From positions 274,299-338,298 of the forward strand of contig CAJYHN010000012.1 of NCBI GenBank assembly GCA_913774665.1: DNA of 64,000 bases, read 5' to 3'. A program made the position numbers and the translations under genes. This stretch comes from an uncultured Microbacterium sp. (GTDB lineage: Bacteria > Actinomycetota > Actinomycetes > Actinomycetales > Microbacteriaceae). Shown here piece after piece: positions 34,054 to 42,890 of the stretch (position 1 is the stretch's first letter; every line of letters starts with the position of its first letter). A model generated the notes under the pieces. It did no database searches. It was given only the letters and a program-made list of their open reading frames with translations, and was not told the origin of the DNA.

Positions 34054-35433
34054 GTGTCCTCTCTGCCCCCGCAGCCCCTCAGCCCCCTCGACGGCCGGTA
34101 CTTCGCCACCGTCGCAGAACTCGGCGACTACCTGTCGGAGGCCGGTCTCAACCGCGCCCGCGTCGAGGTCGAGGTCGAGTGGCTGCTCGCCCTGACCGAC
34201 CGCTCGCTGTTCGGCACCTCGCCCGTCTCCGACGCCGACCGCGCGAAGCTCCGCGCGCTCTACGAGGAGTTCGGCGCCGACGAGATCGCGTGGCTGAAGG
34301 ACAAGGAGGCGGTCACCCGCCACGACGTCAAGGCCGTCGAGTACCTCGTGCGCGATCGCCTCGACACCCTGGGCCTCACCGCCCTCGCCGAGCTGACCCA
34401 CTTCGCGTGCACCAGCGAAGACATCAACTCCACCGCCTACGCCCTCACCGTGCAGCGCGCGGTCGAGCGCGTGTGGCTGCCGAAGCTGCGCGCGGTCACG
34501 GCCGCCCTCGCCGAGCTCGCCGTGCAGCACCGCGACGCCGCGATGCTCTCGCGCACGCACGGACAGCCCGCCACGCCCACGACGATGGGCAAGGAGATCG
34601 GCGTCTTCGCGTGGCGCCTGGAGCGCGTCATCCGTCAACTGGATGCCGGGGAGTACCTCGCGAAGTTCTCGGGCGCCACCGGCACCTGGTCGGCGCACGT
34701 CGCCGCCGAGCCCGACGTCGACTGGCCCTCGCTGACGCGGGAGTTCATCGAGTCGCTGGGCCTGGGCTTCAACCCGGTCACGACGCAGATCGAGTCGCAC
34801 GACTGGCAGGTCGAGCTCTACGACCGCGCGCGTCACGCCGGCGGCATCCTGCACAACCTCGCCACCGACATCTGGACCTACATCTCGCTGGGCTATTTCA
34901 CCCAGATCCCCGTCGCGGGAGCCACCGGTTCGTCGACGATGCCGCACAAGATCAACCCGATCCGCTTCGAGAACGCCGAGGCGAACCTCGAGATCGCCGG
35001 CGGGTTGTTCGGCACCCTGGCATCCACCCTCGTCACCAGCCGCATGCAGCGCGACCTCACCGACTCCACGACCCAGCGCAACATCGGCGTCGCCTTCGGT
35101 CACTCGCTGCTCGCGCTCGACAACCTGCAGCGGGGCCTGACCGAGATCTCGCTCGCCGAAGACGTGCTGCTGGCCGACCTCGACGCGAACTGGGAGGTGC
35201 TCGCCGAGGCGATCCAGACCGTCGTGCGCGCCGAGATCGCCGCGGGTCGCTCGCAGATCACCGACCCCTACGCCCTGCTGAAGGACCTCACGCGCGGACG
35301 CCGCGTCGGCGCACCCGAGCTCGCGGAGTTCGTGCGCGGACTCGACATCGGCGACGCCGCGAAGGAGCGCCTGCTCGCACTGACCCCCGCCGCCTACGCG
35401 GGCCTCGCGTCGCGGGTGGTCGACGCGCTGTAG
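34054..35433 (+). CDS. purB: Adenylosuccinate lyase
   Basis: A 459-residue lyase of the fumarase/aspartase superfamily that releases fumarate from SAICAR and adenylosuccinate in purine synthesis. Visible: LTHFACTSEDINSTAYAL, the catalytic-histidine stretch LSRTHGQPATPTTMGKE, and the family signature GSSTMPHKINPIRFENAEAN. Length equals the E. coli-type enzyme. GTG 34054 follows GGGAGA by 4 nt. It ends upstream of repeat copy 2. Confidence 0.95.
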   Translation: MSSLPPQPLSPLDGRYFATVAELGDYLSEAGLNRARVEVEVEWLLALTDRSLFGTSPVSDADRAKLRALYEEFGADEIAWLKDKEAVTRHDVKAVEYLVRDRLDTLGLTALAELTHFACTSEDINSTAYALTVQRAVERVWLPKLRAVTAALAELAVQHRDAAMLSRTHGQPATPTTMGKEIGVFAWRLERVIRQLDAGEYLAKFSGATGTWSAHVAAEPDVDWPSLTREFIESLGLGFNPVTTQIESHDWQVELYDRARHAGGILHNLATDIWTYISLGYFTQIPVAGATGSSTMPHKINPIRFENAEANLEIAGGLFGTLASTLVTSRMQRDLTDSTTQRNIGVAFGHSLLALDNLQRGLTEISLAEDVLLADLDANWEVLAEAIQTVVRAEIAAGRSQITDPYALLKDLTRGRRVGAPELAEFVRGLDIGDAAKERLLALTPAAYAGLASRVVDAL

Positions 35434-35505
35434 CGCACTGCGGGGTCGTCCCTCCCTGCCGAGGCGGGGCTCCCGCCAGCCCGCCGGCCGCCCGCCGCCG
35501 GCCCT

Positions 35506-35566
35506 GTCGAGTGTCCAGAACACCCGGACGACGTTCGAAACCGTCCGAGGGTTTTGGACACTCGAC
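35506..35566. repeat. 61-bp dispersed palindromic repeat, copy 2
   Basis: Same layout as copy 1 with two changes in the third arm segment (CGTCCGaGgGT). It lies 72 nt after the purB stop and 149 nt before the GH43-like gene. Confidence 0.9.
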
Positions 35567-35636
35567 GCGGTTTCGCGCCCCGCCGCGCACCCGGGCGCAC
35601 GGACTCACCCTGGACGCCGCCACCGCCACCCCATAG

Positions 35637-35650
35637 TGTTGACGTCAACA
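35637..35650. promoter_or_regulatory. LacI-type operator upstream of the GH43-like gene
   Basis: TGTTGACGTCAACA is a perfect 14-bp palindrome with the central CG and TTGAC/GTCAA half-sites typical of LacI/GalR-family operators for sugar use in actinobacteria. It is 65 nt before the gene start. No LacI gene is present in the window. Confidence 0.75.
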
Positions 35651-35715
35651 TCCCCCACCGCGGCCCCCGGGCCGTCGTGCGCCGCACCGTCGCGGCGCAG
35701 ATCGGAACAGACGCG

Positions 35716-38700
35716 ATGACGCTTCGACGCCCCTCTTCCTCTTTCGCGCGCACGCTCCTCGCGGCCGTGACCGCTGCCGTGGTCGCCGGGGCTCTGGCAT
35801 CCCCCCTCGCGGCGAGCGCCGCGGGCGGCGTACCGACCGATCCGAACGACGGCGTGCCCCGGATCGACCCGCCCACCACCTACGCGAACTTCCAGCCGCT
35901 CGCCGACCCCGGCCTCGGCGCCGCGGACTACTTCCAGCCGAAGTGGTTCGACACCGACGGGCGGCACATCCAGGCGCACGGCGGGCAGGTCGTCACGACC
36001 GAAGAGAACGGTCAGACCGTCTTCTACTGGTACGGCGAAGACCGCACGAACGGCTACTGGAACAGCCCCGGCGTCGCGGTGTACCGGTCGACGGATGCCA
36101 TGAACTGGACGAACATGGGCGATGCGCTGCGCAGCATCTCCACGCGCGACGACCTGCTCACGCCCTACTTCGAGGAGCTGTACGACACGGTCGACGAGAA
36201 CGGTCAGCCGCGCACCGAGAAGATCGACCAGCTGGCGTACCACCTGAACTCCACGCGGGAGTCCGATTACACCGCGATCTTCGAGCGCCCCAAGGTGCTG
36301 CACAACGCCAAGACCGGACAGTGGGTCATGTGGTGGCACGCCGACGGACGCACCGAGCCCGGCGGCAGCACCTACGCTCGGTCGATGGCGGCCGTCGCCG
36401 TGTCGGACTCGCCCGCCGGCCCGTTCCGCATGACGGGTGCCTTCCGCATGCCCAACCGCACCGACTACCAGGCCTGCACGCAGTACGCGGTCCCCGGTCA
36501 GGCGCGCGACATGACGGTGTTCCAGGACGACGACGGCAAGGCCTACATCTCGTACTCGTCGGAGGAGAACTACAGCCTCTACGTCGCCGCCCTCGACGAC
36601 AGCTACACGAACGTCACCCACACCACCGATCGCGACATGCTCGACGTCCACCAGTACTCCGAAGACGGCCGCTACCCCTACGTCTTCGCCGACAAAACCC
36701 CCGCGGCGCCCGAACGGGGGAAGGACTTTCAGATCGTCAAGGAGTGCGGCCACCTCGAGGCGCCCGCGATCTTCGAGCGCGACGGCACGTACAGCGTGAT
36801 CACCTCGGGCGCGACCGGCTGGGCGCCCAACCCGCAGACCTACTACACGACGAAGGACCTGATGGGCACGTGGATCCGTGGGGTTCAGGCGGACGACGAG
36901 CATGAGGACACGAATGACAGCAGCATCCCCGACGGAGGCGACGGTCTGCTCTCCGTCGGCGACGCCCGTCGCTCGACGTTCGGCTCGCAGACGACGAACG
37001 TGTTCGAGCTCGAGCCGGGCAAGTTCGTCTACATGGGTGACCGCTGGAACGAGGGCAAGTCCGACTCGACGTACGTCTGGCTCCCACTCACCGTGGGCGA
37101 GAACGGACGCCTCGAGATGCACAACCCCGCGGCCGAAGACCCCGCACGCTACGGCAAGGGATGGGACGCCTCGTACTGGGACGACAAGGGCTTCGGCCAC
37201 GGGACCTGGTCGCTGACACCCAACGCCGTGCCCCTGACCGTTCTCCGCGGCGCGGCCCCGGCGCTGCCCGCGACCGTGGGCGTCGAGGCGAACGGAACCG
37301 TTTCGCAGGTCGGCGTGACCTGGTCGACGATCGACACCGCGGTGCTCGGGCCGCAGACCCTCGTCGGCACCCTCCGGGCCGACGCCGACTTCACCGAGGG
37401 CCGCACCTTCCGGCGGACGATCGAGGTCGTCGCGCCCGGCATCGTCGACATCGCGCCGGAGGCCGAGGTCACCGTCTCGAGCCGCTCGAACCTCGCGGGA
37501 ACACTCACCGACGGCAACGCCGTCGGCAAGGGCTGGGACGACTGGACCGGCAGCGGCTACCCGCGTGACAGCTGGCTGCAGTTCGACTGGAGCGCCGAGC
37601 GCACCTTCGACTCGATCGTCGTGCACACCTACAAGGACGGCGCGACGGCCACGTGGCCCTCTCGCATCCAGGTGCAGATCCGCAACGCCTCCGGGACGTG
37701 GGTCGACACAGATGCCGTAGCCAGGCTCGAGCAGGACTCCTCGGCGACGGCGCCCGTCGCCGTGATCGACGCACGGACAGTGCCCGCGACGAGCGCCCTG
37801 CGTCTGCGTCTGACGAGCGAGGCGAACACGTGGCAGTCGATCGCCGAGGTCGACGTGTGGGGCAACTCGTCGGGGACCAACGTGTGCCGGGCCATGGGCA
37901 CGACGGTGTCGGCATCCTTCCACCAGACGAAGTGGGCCACGATGCCCGCCTCCAACGCGTGCGACGGCCGCCTCGGCACGGCGTGGTCGACCTGGACCGA
38001 CGCGGGCTACAAGGACTCCGCGACGTTCACGATGGAGACGTTCGAGATCCACCGCCTGAACGAGGTGCGCTTCACGAACCTTGAGGGGTCCATCGCGAAC
38101 GTCTCGCTCGAGTACCGGGATGACCGCGACAATCAGTGGAAGCCGCTGCCCCTCACGGGTGGCGCCCCCGCGGTGACGAACGGCGTCGAGACGACGCTGT
38201 CGTTCCAGAGGGTCCTCGCGACGGGTCTGCGCCTCACCTTCGCGACCCCCGGGTCGTACCTGAAGATCCCCGAGATCTTCGTGCCCGACGCCGGCGGCAT
38301 CGCGCGCATCGACCCGATCGCGAAGACGGCCCCGAACGCGTCGGGCTGGTACACCGCCGCTCCCGTGTCGGTCTCGCTCTCCCACGACGGCAACAGCAGC
38401 GACGTCGTCGTGCAGCATCGCGTGGACGGTGGAGCGTGGAGCGATGCCCTCGACGTCACGGTCAGCACCGACGGCGACCACACCGTCGACTACCGCGCCC
38501 TGTGGAACGGCACCGAGGTGCCCGAGGTCGCCGGATCTCTGCCCATCCGCATCGACACGGCCGCTCCGACCACCGAGGCCTCGACCGCGAAGCCCTCGAT
38601 GCTGCTGCGCCTTCCGCGGCCGGCCGCGGTGTTCCAGGCCCTGGCGCCCGCCGAGGCGACGGTGGTGTTCCAGGCGACGGATGCCACCTCGGGCGTCGCC

Positions 38701-39081
38701 CTGACCCAGTACTCGCTCGACGACGGGACGACGTGGACCGCGGGCTCGAGCGTGACGCTCACCGGCGCCGGCGACCACCTCGTTCAGTTCCGCTCGACCG
38801 ACGTGGCCGGCAACGTCGAGCAGACGCAGTCCGCGACCGTCACGGTCGTGGCGGGGGCCGCGCCGGGGGATGGCGCGGGAGGGGGCGAGGGCTCCGGAAC
38901 GGGCGCCGGCGGTTCTTCCGCAGGAACGGTCGGCGGGACCGGGGGCTCGGGCAGCGGAACGGCCGCCGGCGGTCTGGCCGCCACCGGCTCCGAGATGCCC
39001 AGGGCCATCGGCATCCTGGCTCTGCTCCTCGGGGGTCTCGGCGCGGGCCTGCTCCTTCTGCTCCGCCGCCGGCACGCCTGA
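35716..39081 (+). CDS. Secreted, sortase-anchored GH43-like glycoside hydrolase with F5/8-type and Ig-like domains
   Basis: A 1121-residue surface protein. Signal peptide about 1-36 (AAVTAAVVAGALASPLAASA). Residues 60-460 resemble the GH43 five-blade propeller of exo-galactanases (AHGGQVVTTEENGQTVFYWY, FERPKVLHNAKTGQWVMWWH, YMGDRWNEGKSDSTYVWLP). A Big_4-like domain (about 510-570) is followed by two F5/8C discoidin-like carbohydrate-binding domains (about 580-720 and 725-860), Ig-like domains with a D-x-T-x-P-T-T turn, a Gly-rich linker, and the sort signal LAATGSE at about 1087 with membrane segment and RRRRHA tail (class E sortase). ATG 35716 gives the proper signal peptide. The LacI-type palindrome suggests sugar-induced expression; substrate probably a galactan or arabinogalactan side chain (inference). 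Confidence 0.85.
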   Translation: MTLRRPSSSFARTLLAAVTAAVVAGALASPLAASAAGGVPTDPNDGVPRIDPPTTYANFQPLADPGLGAADYFQPKWFDTDGRHIQAHGGQVVTTEENGQTVFYWYGEDRTNGYWNSPGVAVYRSTDAMNWTNMGDALRSISTRDDLLTPYFEELYDTVDENGQPRTEKIDQLAYHLNSTRESDYTAIFERPKVLHNAKTGQWVMWWHADGRTEPGGSTYARSMAAVAVSDSPAGPFRMTGAFRMPNRTDYQACTQYAVPGQARDMTVFQDDDGKAYISYSSEENYSLYVAALDDSYTNVTHTTDRDMLDVHQYSEDGRYPYVFADKTPAAPERGKDFQIVKECGHLEAPAIFERDGTYSVITSGATGWAPNPQTYYTTKDLMGTWIRGVQADDEHEDTNDSSIPDGGDGLLSVGDARRSTFGSQTTNVFELEPGKFVYMGDRWNEGKSDSTYVWLPLTVGENGRLEMHNPAAEDPARYGKGWDASYWDDKGFGHGTWSLTPNAVPLTVLRGAAPALPATVGVEANGTVSQVGVTWSTIDTAVLGPQTLVGTLRADADFTEGRTFRRTIEVVAPGIVDIAPEAEVTVSSRSNLAGTLTDGNAVGKGWDDWTGSGYPRDSWLQFDWSAERTFDSIVVHTYKDGATATWPSRIQVQIRNASGTWVDTDAVARLEQDSSATAPVAVIDARTVPATSALRLRLTSEANTWQSIAEVDVWGNSSGTNVCRAMGTTVSASFHQTKWATMPASNACDGRLGTAWSTWTDAGYKDSATFTMETFEIHRLNEVRFTNLEGSIANVSLEYRDDRDNQWKPLPLTGGAPAVTNGVETTLSFQRVLATGLRLTFATPGSYLKIPEIFVPDAGGIARIDPIAKTAPNASGWYTAAPVSVSLSHDGNSSDVVVQHRVDGGAWSDALDVTVSTDGDHTVDYRALWNGTEVPEVAGSLPIRIDTAAPTTEASTAKPSMLLRLPRPAAVFQALAPAEATVVFQATDATSGVALTQYSLDDGTTWTAGSSVTLTGAGDHLVQFRSTDVAGNVEQTQSATVTVVAGAAPGDGAGGGEGSGTGAGGSSAGTVGGTGGSGSGTAAGGLAATGSEMPRAIGILALLLGGLGAGLLLLLRRRHA

Positions 39082-39099
39082 GGCCCCCGCTCACGCGAC

Positions 39100-39159
39100 G
39101 TGAGTGTCCAGAACACCCGGACGGAATCTGAGAACGTCCGCGTGTTCTGGACACCCGAC
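39100..39159. repeat. 61-bp dispersed palindromic repeat, copy 3 (60 bp)
   Basis: Matches the family apart from one base lost in the first arm (GTGAGTGTCC) and single changes in the third and fourth arms. It lies 18 nt after the GH43-like stop and before the alcohol dehydrogenase gene. Confidence 0.88.
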
Positions 39160-39207
39160 GGGCGGGCGAGGCGCGGGCCGCGCACGCGGGGCGGGAGAAT
39201 GGATGCC

Positions 39208-40245
39208 ATGCGCGCGATGATCATGGATGCCCTGGCCGAACCCCTCGAGGTGCGCGACGTCGAGGCCCCCAGCGCCCCCACCGGCGGGGTCGTCGTCGAG
39301 GTGCACGCGACGGGACTGTGCAAAAGCGATTGGCACGCCTGGGTCGGGCACGATGACGTCTCGCTCCCGCACGTTCCGGGGCACGAGCTGGCGGGCGTGA
39401 TCGTCGAGGTCGGCGCGGGCGTGCAGCGCTGGAGCGTCGGCGACCGGGTGACGGTGCCCTTCGTCATGGGGTGCGGGGCCTGCGAGTGGTGCCTCGGCGG
39501 CAACGCACAGGTCTGCCCCGACCAGCAGCAGCCGGGCTTCACCCAGTGGGGGAGCTTCGCCGAGCACGTCGTGCTGCGCGCGGCCGACACGAACGTCGTG
39601 CGCATTCCCGACGACGTCTCGTTCGAGGCTGCGGCCGCCCTCGGCTGCCGCTTCGCCACCGCCTACCGCGCACTCACGGGGCGGGCGCGCGTGCAGGCGG
39701 GCGAGTGGATCACCGTCGTCGGCGCGGGCGGGGTGGGCCTCAGCGCCGTGATGATCGGCGCCGCCCTGGGCGCGCGCGTCATCGCGGTCGACCGCACCCC
39801 GGCGGCCCTCGAGGCGGCGAAGCGGCTCGGAGCCGAGAACACGCTGGTCGCCGACGGGTCCGATATCGCCGCGGCCGTGCACGAGATCACCGGGGGTGGC
39901 AGCCATGTCTCGGTCGACGCGGTCGGCAGCGCTCAGACGGCGCGCGACGCCGTGCTGAGCCTGCGTCGACGCGGGCGGCACGTCCAGATCGGGCTGCTCC
40001 CGACCGCCGACGGCATGACCTCGATGCCCATGGCCCGCGTGATCGCGTGGGAGCTCGACCTCCTCGGCAGCCACGGCATGGCCGCGGTGGACTATCCCGA
40101 GATGCTCTCGCTCATCGAGAGCGGCGCCCTGCGCCCGCAGGAGCTGATCGAGCGCGTGGTGGGACTCGCCGAGGCGGCCGACCTGCTCCCGACGATGGAC
40201 TCGGCGTCGCCCGCGGGGATGACGATGATCGACCCGCGCCGGTAG
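39208..40245 (+). CDS. Zinc-dependent alcohol dehydrogenase (MDR family)
   Basis: A 345-residue medium-chain dehydrogenase. Catalytic-zinc residues in GLCKSDWHAW (Cys near 38) and the GHELAG motif (His near 63), structural-zinc cysteines in CGACEWCLGGNAQVC (near 88-102), and the NAD-binding GAGGVGLSAVMIGAA near 173. Two or three ATGs compete; 39208 is chosen as it sits 9-10 nt after GGGAG, while 39199 is only a few nt away. The oxidised alcohol is unknown. Monocistronic; converges on the next membrane gene pair. Confidence 0.88.
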   Translation: MRAMIMDALAEPLEVRDVEAPSAPTGGVVVEVHATGLCKSDWHAWVGHDDVSLPHVPGHELAGVIVEVGAGVQRWSVGDRVTVPFVMGCGACEWCLGGNAQVCPDQQQPGFTQWGSFAEHVVLRAADTNVVRIPDDVSFEAAAALGCRFATAYRALTGRARVQAGEWITVVGAGGVGLSAVMIGAALGARVIAVDRTPAALEAAKRLGAENTLVADGSDIAAAVHEITGGGSHVSVDAVGSAQTARDAVLSLRRRGRHVQIGLLPTADGMTSMPMARVIAWELDLLGSHGMAAVDYPEMLSLIESGALRPQELIERVVGLAEAADLLPTMDSASPAGMTMIDPRR

Positions 40246-40266
40246 CCCCGGGGCTCAGGCGGCGCG

Positions 40267-40632
40267 TCAGGCGCGGGGCTCGGCGGGGCCGTCGTCGGCG
40301 CGCGGAGACTCGGGCGTGGCCGCGGCCTCGGGGGACTCGGCATCCGGAGCGTTCTTCGGAAGAAGCAGCGGACGGTCGACCGTCGCGGTGACCTTGGAGG
40401 GGTCGACGGCCAGCAGCAGCAGCGCCAGCGAGACGAGGGTGATGATGAACGTCGCTCCCGCGGCGACCAGGCCCACGATCAGCGCGCGCTGGATCTGATC
40501 GGCGGGCCGCGTCTGGAAGAAGCCCATCGACATGAGCGTGACGAACCCGGCGAACAGGGCGGCGATGAAAGCCAGACCGAGAAGCTGCACGGGCTTCATG
40601 AGGTCGCGGCGGGTGGTGGGCTTGTCGGTCAT
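40267..40632 (-). CDS. Small membrane protein with two TM segments, function unknown
   Basis: A 121-residue protein: LLGLAFIAALFAGFVTLMSM and ALIVGLVAAGATFIITLVSLALLLLAV are membrane segments, followed by an Ala/Pro/Glu-rich cytoplasmic tail. ATG 40632 overlaps the upstream gene stop (ATGA), so the two membrane proteins are made together. I do not recognise the family. Confidence 0.7.
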   Translation of the reverse strand: MTDKPTTRRDLMKPVQLLGLAFIAALFAGFVTLMSMGFFQTRPADQIQRALIVGLVAAGATFIITLVSLALLLLAVDPSKVTATVDRPLLLPKNAPDAESPEAAATPESPRADDGPAEPRA

Positions 40633-41261
40633 GACGCGGCCTCCTCGGAGGGTACGGCCGGAACGGGCTCGGTGCGGCGCGGAGAGAACCCCGCGATCGC
40701 GAGGAACACGGCGACGACCGCCGCGTACCCGCCGAAGAGTCCCACGGCGATGGTGATGCCGGTCAGCGTGAACGAACCCGCCCCGGCGATGCTGTAGTCG
40801 AGTGCGTACTGCTGGATCGGGAGCAGCAGCACGACCCCGAGGAGGAGACCCAGGATGCCGATGAGCACGCCGTCGCGCGCACCCGCGGACCCGACCGTCG
40901 TGCGCTGGCGCAGGGCGCCGATCAGCTCGATCGCGCCCGAGACGAGCGCCCACGCGATCACGACGCCGAAGAAGACGCCGGTCGTGCGCCAGGCGCCGAC
41001 GCTGGCGACCATGCCCGCGACGATCGAGACGATCGCGAGGAGCGCCGGGATCAGGCGCTGGCCGCGCGGGTGGACGAGCCACACCGACAGGGCGAAGACG
41101 AGCCCGGTCGCGAGCGCGAAGCCGCTGAACACCCCCAGGCCGAGGGGGGCGGAGTGGTCGGACGAGAAGGTGACCATGACGGCGGCCAGCGCGGCGAAAA
41201 GGGCGCGCGCGAGCTGCACGTGGCGAACGTCGAAGGCGCGCTCGGAAGAAGGAGTGGTCAC
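40629..41261 (-). CDS. Multipass membrane protein, HdeD/DUF308-like
   Basis: A 210-residue protein with about six hydrophobic segments in closely spaced pairs (FAALAAVMVTFSSD, FSGFALATGLVFALSVWLV, LLAIVSIVAGMVASVGAW, VFFGVVIAWALVSGAIELIG, GVLIGILGLLLGVVLLLPI, ITIAVGLFGGYAAVVAVFLAI). The paired layout and AIELIGAL resemble DUF308/HdeD acid-resistance membrane proteins, but the match is loose. A TAGACT box near 41300 could be its promoter. Coupled to the following 121-residue membrane protein. Confidence 0.65.
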   Translation of the reverse strand: MTTPSSERAFDVRHVQLARALFAALAAVMVTFSSDHSAPLGLGVFSGFALATGLVFALSVWLVHPRGQRLIPALLAIVSIVAGMVASVGAWRTTGVFFGVVIAWALVSGAIELIGALRQRTTVGSAGARDGVLIGILGLLLGVVLLLPIQQYALDYSIAGAGSFTLTGITIAVGLFGGYAAVVAVFLAIAGFSPRRTEPVPAVPSEEAAS

Positions 41262-41366
41262 GGAGGGTCCCGGAGAGACGGTGTCGATGTCTCTCAGTCT
41301 ATTCCTCGGCGCCTGAGCGGACTTTGTGGACGCTCGACGTCGAGATGCCTGCCCGCGACGCCCTGC

Positions 41367-41999
41367 TCACGCCTCACGGGCGGGCACCGCGTGCCGAGCG
41401 GGTGCGGGCGGTCGGAGCATGGCCATCGGCGAGGCCCCGCGGATTCCCTGGATCGGCGCGATCTCTTCGAAACCGAGGCGGCCGTAGAGGCGTCGGTTGT
41501 CGGGGGTCGACGACTCGAGGTAGGCGGTCGTGCGCGTGACGTCGAGCGTCTCGAGGCGGGAGCGCAGGAGAGCACCGCCCACACCGAGTCCGCGCGCGGC
41601 GGGCGAGACGCCGATCTGGGCGAGGTACCAGTGCGGCGACCGCGGGCGGTGACGCGCCAGCCGCGACGACAGGGCCCCCGCCCGGACGATGCCGGCGACG
41701 CCGAGGGCCGACAGGTAGCCGGGGAGCTGGCGCCAGGGGAGGGATGCCGCGCCGGGCCCCTCCCACGCGGCCACCCCGAGGATCTCGCCCCCGTCGGCGT
41801 GACGAGCGAGGTCGACGCTCCCGGTCTCGAAGGCGGCGCCGCGCAGGAGCGCGGTGAACAGGGTCGTGAGCCGCTCGATGCGGCGACCACCGGGAAGGAT
41901 CGCGGCCATCACGGGATCGTCGCGGAAGGCCTCGGCGAGCACGCTCGCGGCGGCGGGGAGGTCGGCCTCTCGAGCGGGGGTGATGTGCAGGTCGGTCAT
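41367..41999 (-). CDS. GNAT-family N-acetyltransferase
   Basis: A 210-residue acetyltransferase. Acetyl-CoA motif A reads IGVSPAARGLGVGGALLRSRLE (R/Q-x-x-G-x-G/A form ARGLGVGG), preceded by the beta-4 segment PHWYLAQI and followed by YLESSTPDNRRLYGRLGFEEI. Resembles the puromycin-type/antibiotic GNATs, substrate unknown. ATG 41999 is 5 nt after GGAGG. It is divergent from a TetR gene 75 nt away, probably its regulator. Confidence 0.85.
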   Translation of the reverse strand: MTDLHITPAREADLPAAASVLAEAFRDDPVMAAILPGGRRIERLTTLFTALLRGAAFETGSVDLARHADGGEILGVAAWEGPGAASLPWRQLPGYLSALGVAGIVRAGALSSRLARHRPRSPHWYLAQIGVSPAARGLGVGGALLRSRLETLDVTRTTAYLESSTPDNRRLYGRLGFEEIAPIQGIRGASPMAMLRPPAPARHAVPAREA

Positions 42000-42073
42000 C
42001 TCATCCTCCAATTGGTCCGTGTGGATATATTCAGTATGCGAGACTCGACCGCCCCGATCGCTTGGAGAACGCC

Positions 42074-42757
42074 GTGAACGCCGAGGCCCCCACCCGTGAC
42101 TATCTCCCCCTCGAAGAGCGCCGCGAACGCCTGCTCGACGCCGCACTCGCCGTCGTGGCCGATGCGGGCGCGTCGGCACTGAGCCTGCGCCGCGTCGCCG
42201 AGCGCGCCGGCGTCGCGCATCGCGTGGTGACCTACGCCTTCGGGTCCAAGACCGCCCTCGTCGAGGCCGTGCTCCACCGCGCTTCGCGGCGCACCCTCGA
42301 GGCCGTGTGGGCCGACGATCTCGCCCTCGACGACTTCGGCGCGGCCGTGCGCCTCGCGCTGCACGGACTCGCGCGCGACCTGCGCCGGCACGAGAGCGAG
42401 TACCGCGTCGTGAGCGAGCTGACGGCATCCGCCCGCTCTCATCCCGACCTGCGGACCGCCGCGCAGAGCGAGATCGAGGCGAGCATTCGAGCCATCTCGG
42501 ACAGCATCGAGCGCTGGTCGACGGCGACGGGGCGGACGCTCGAGACCCCGATCCCGGTCGTCGCCGCCGCCCTGCGCGCGAGCGTGGACGGACTGGTCGA
42601 GTGGTGGTTGAGCAGTCACGACGCGCGGGCGCTCGACGGGGTCGTCGAGGTGCTGGCATCCGCCTTCAGCGGGCGGGAGGCGGATCGTTCTCGTGTGCGT
42701 TCCGTGAGGAACCCTGGCCCCACCCCCGGGGCGGCGGCAGAATCGCCGGGTGAGTGA
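42074..42757 (+). CDS. TetR-family regulator divergent from the GNAT gene
   Basis: A 227-residue TetR protein: HTH in LSLRRVAERAGVAHRVVTYAFGSKTALVEAV (about 38-70) and a helical ligand domain. GTG 42074 has GGAG 6 nt upstream; a TTG start 12 nt earlier lacks one. The compact divergent gap with the acetyltransferase gene suggests it controls that gene in response to a toxic compound. Its stop codon overlaps a 28-codon reading frame (see next). Confidence 0.82.
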   Translation: MNAEAPTRDYLPLEERRERLLDAALAVVADAGASALSLRRVAERAGVAHRVVTYAFGSKTALVEAVLHRASRRTLEAVWADDLALDDFGAAVRLALHGLARDLRRHESEYRVVSELTASARSHPDLRTAAQSEIEASIRAISDSIERWSTATGRTLETPIPVVAAALRASVDGLVEWWLSSHDARALDGVVEVLASAFSGREADRSRVRSVRNPGPTPGAAAESPGE

Positions 42758-42836
42758 AGCAGACGGTTCCGACCACCCCGCCCTCGCGTCTGTGGACGTC
42801 GATCTCGAATCGGTCGTGATCCTCGGGTACAACTGA
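42750..42836 (+). CDS. Possible 28-residue small protein coupled to the TetR gene
   Basis: A GTG at 42750 overlaps the TetR stop (GTGAGTGA), an arrangement that couples translation, and opens a 28-codon frame to TGA 42834-42836. It begins MSEADGSDHPAL and ends DLESVVILGYN: acidic N-terminal half, hydrophobic C-terminal end. A terminator-like hairpin follows 10 nt later, so the peptide would be the last element of the transcript. I do not recognise it; it may be chance. Confidence 0.35.
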   Translation: MSEADGSDHPALASVDVDLESVVILGYN

Positions 42837-42846
42837 CGCTCCGGCG

Positions 42847-42884
42847 GGTCACCGACGTCGATCCCCCTGACGAGGCCGGTGACC
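42847..42884. terminator. Terminator-like hairpin between tetR and the DUF916 gene
   Basis: GGTCACCG (42847-42854) pairs with CGGTGACC (42877-42884) across a 22-nt loop, 6 nt before the convergent DUF916 stop codon at 42891. Probably used from both sides. Confidence 0.5.
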
Positions 42885-42890
42885 TGCCGG

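Noticed and set aside
41328-41338. Fifth copy of the 61-bp palindrome
   Set aside because: Only one arm (GGACGCTCGAC, one mismatch) is present; likewise at 60354 only half an element is seen. Possible decayed remnants, not counted.
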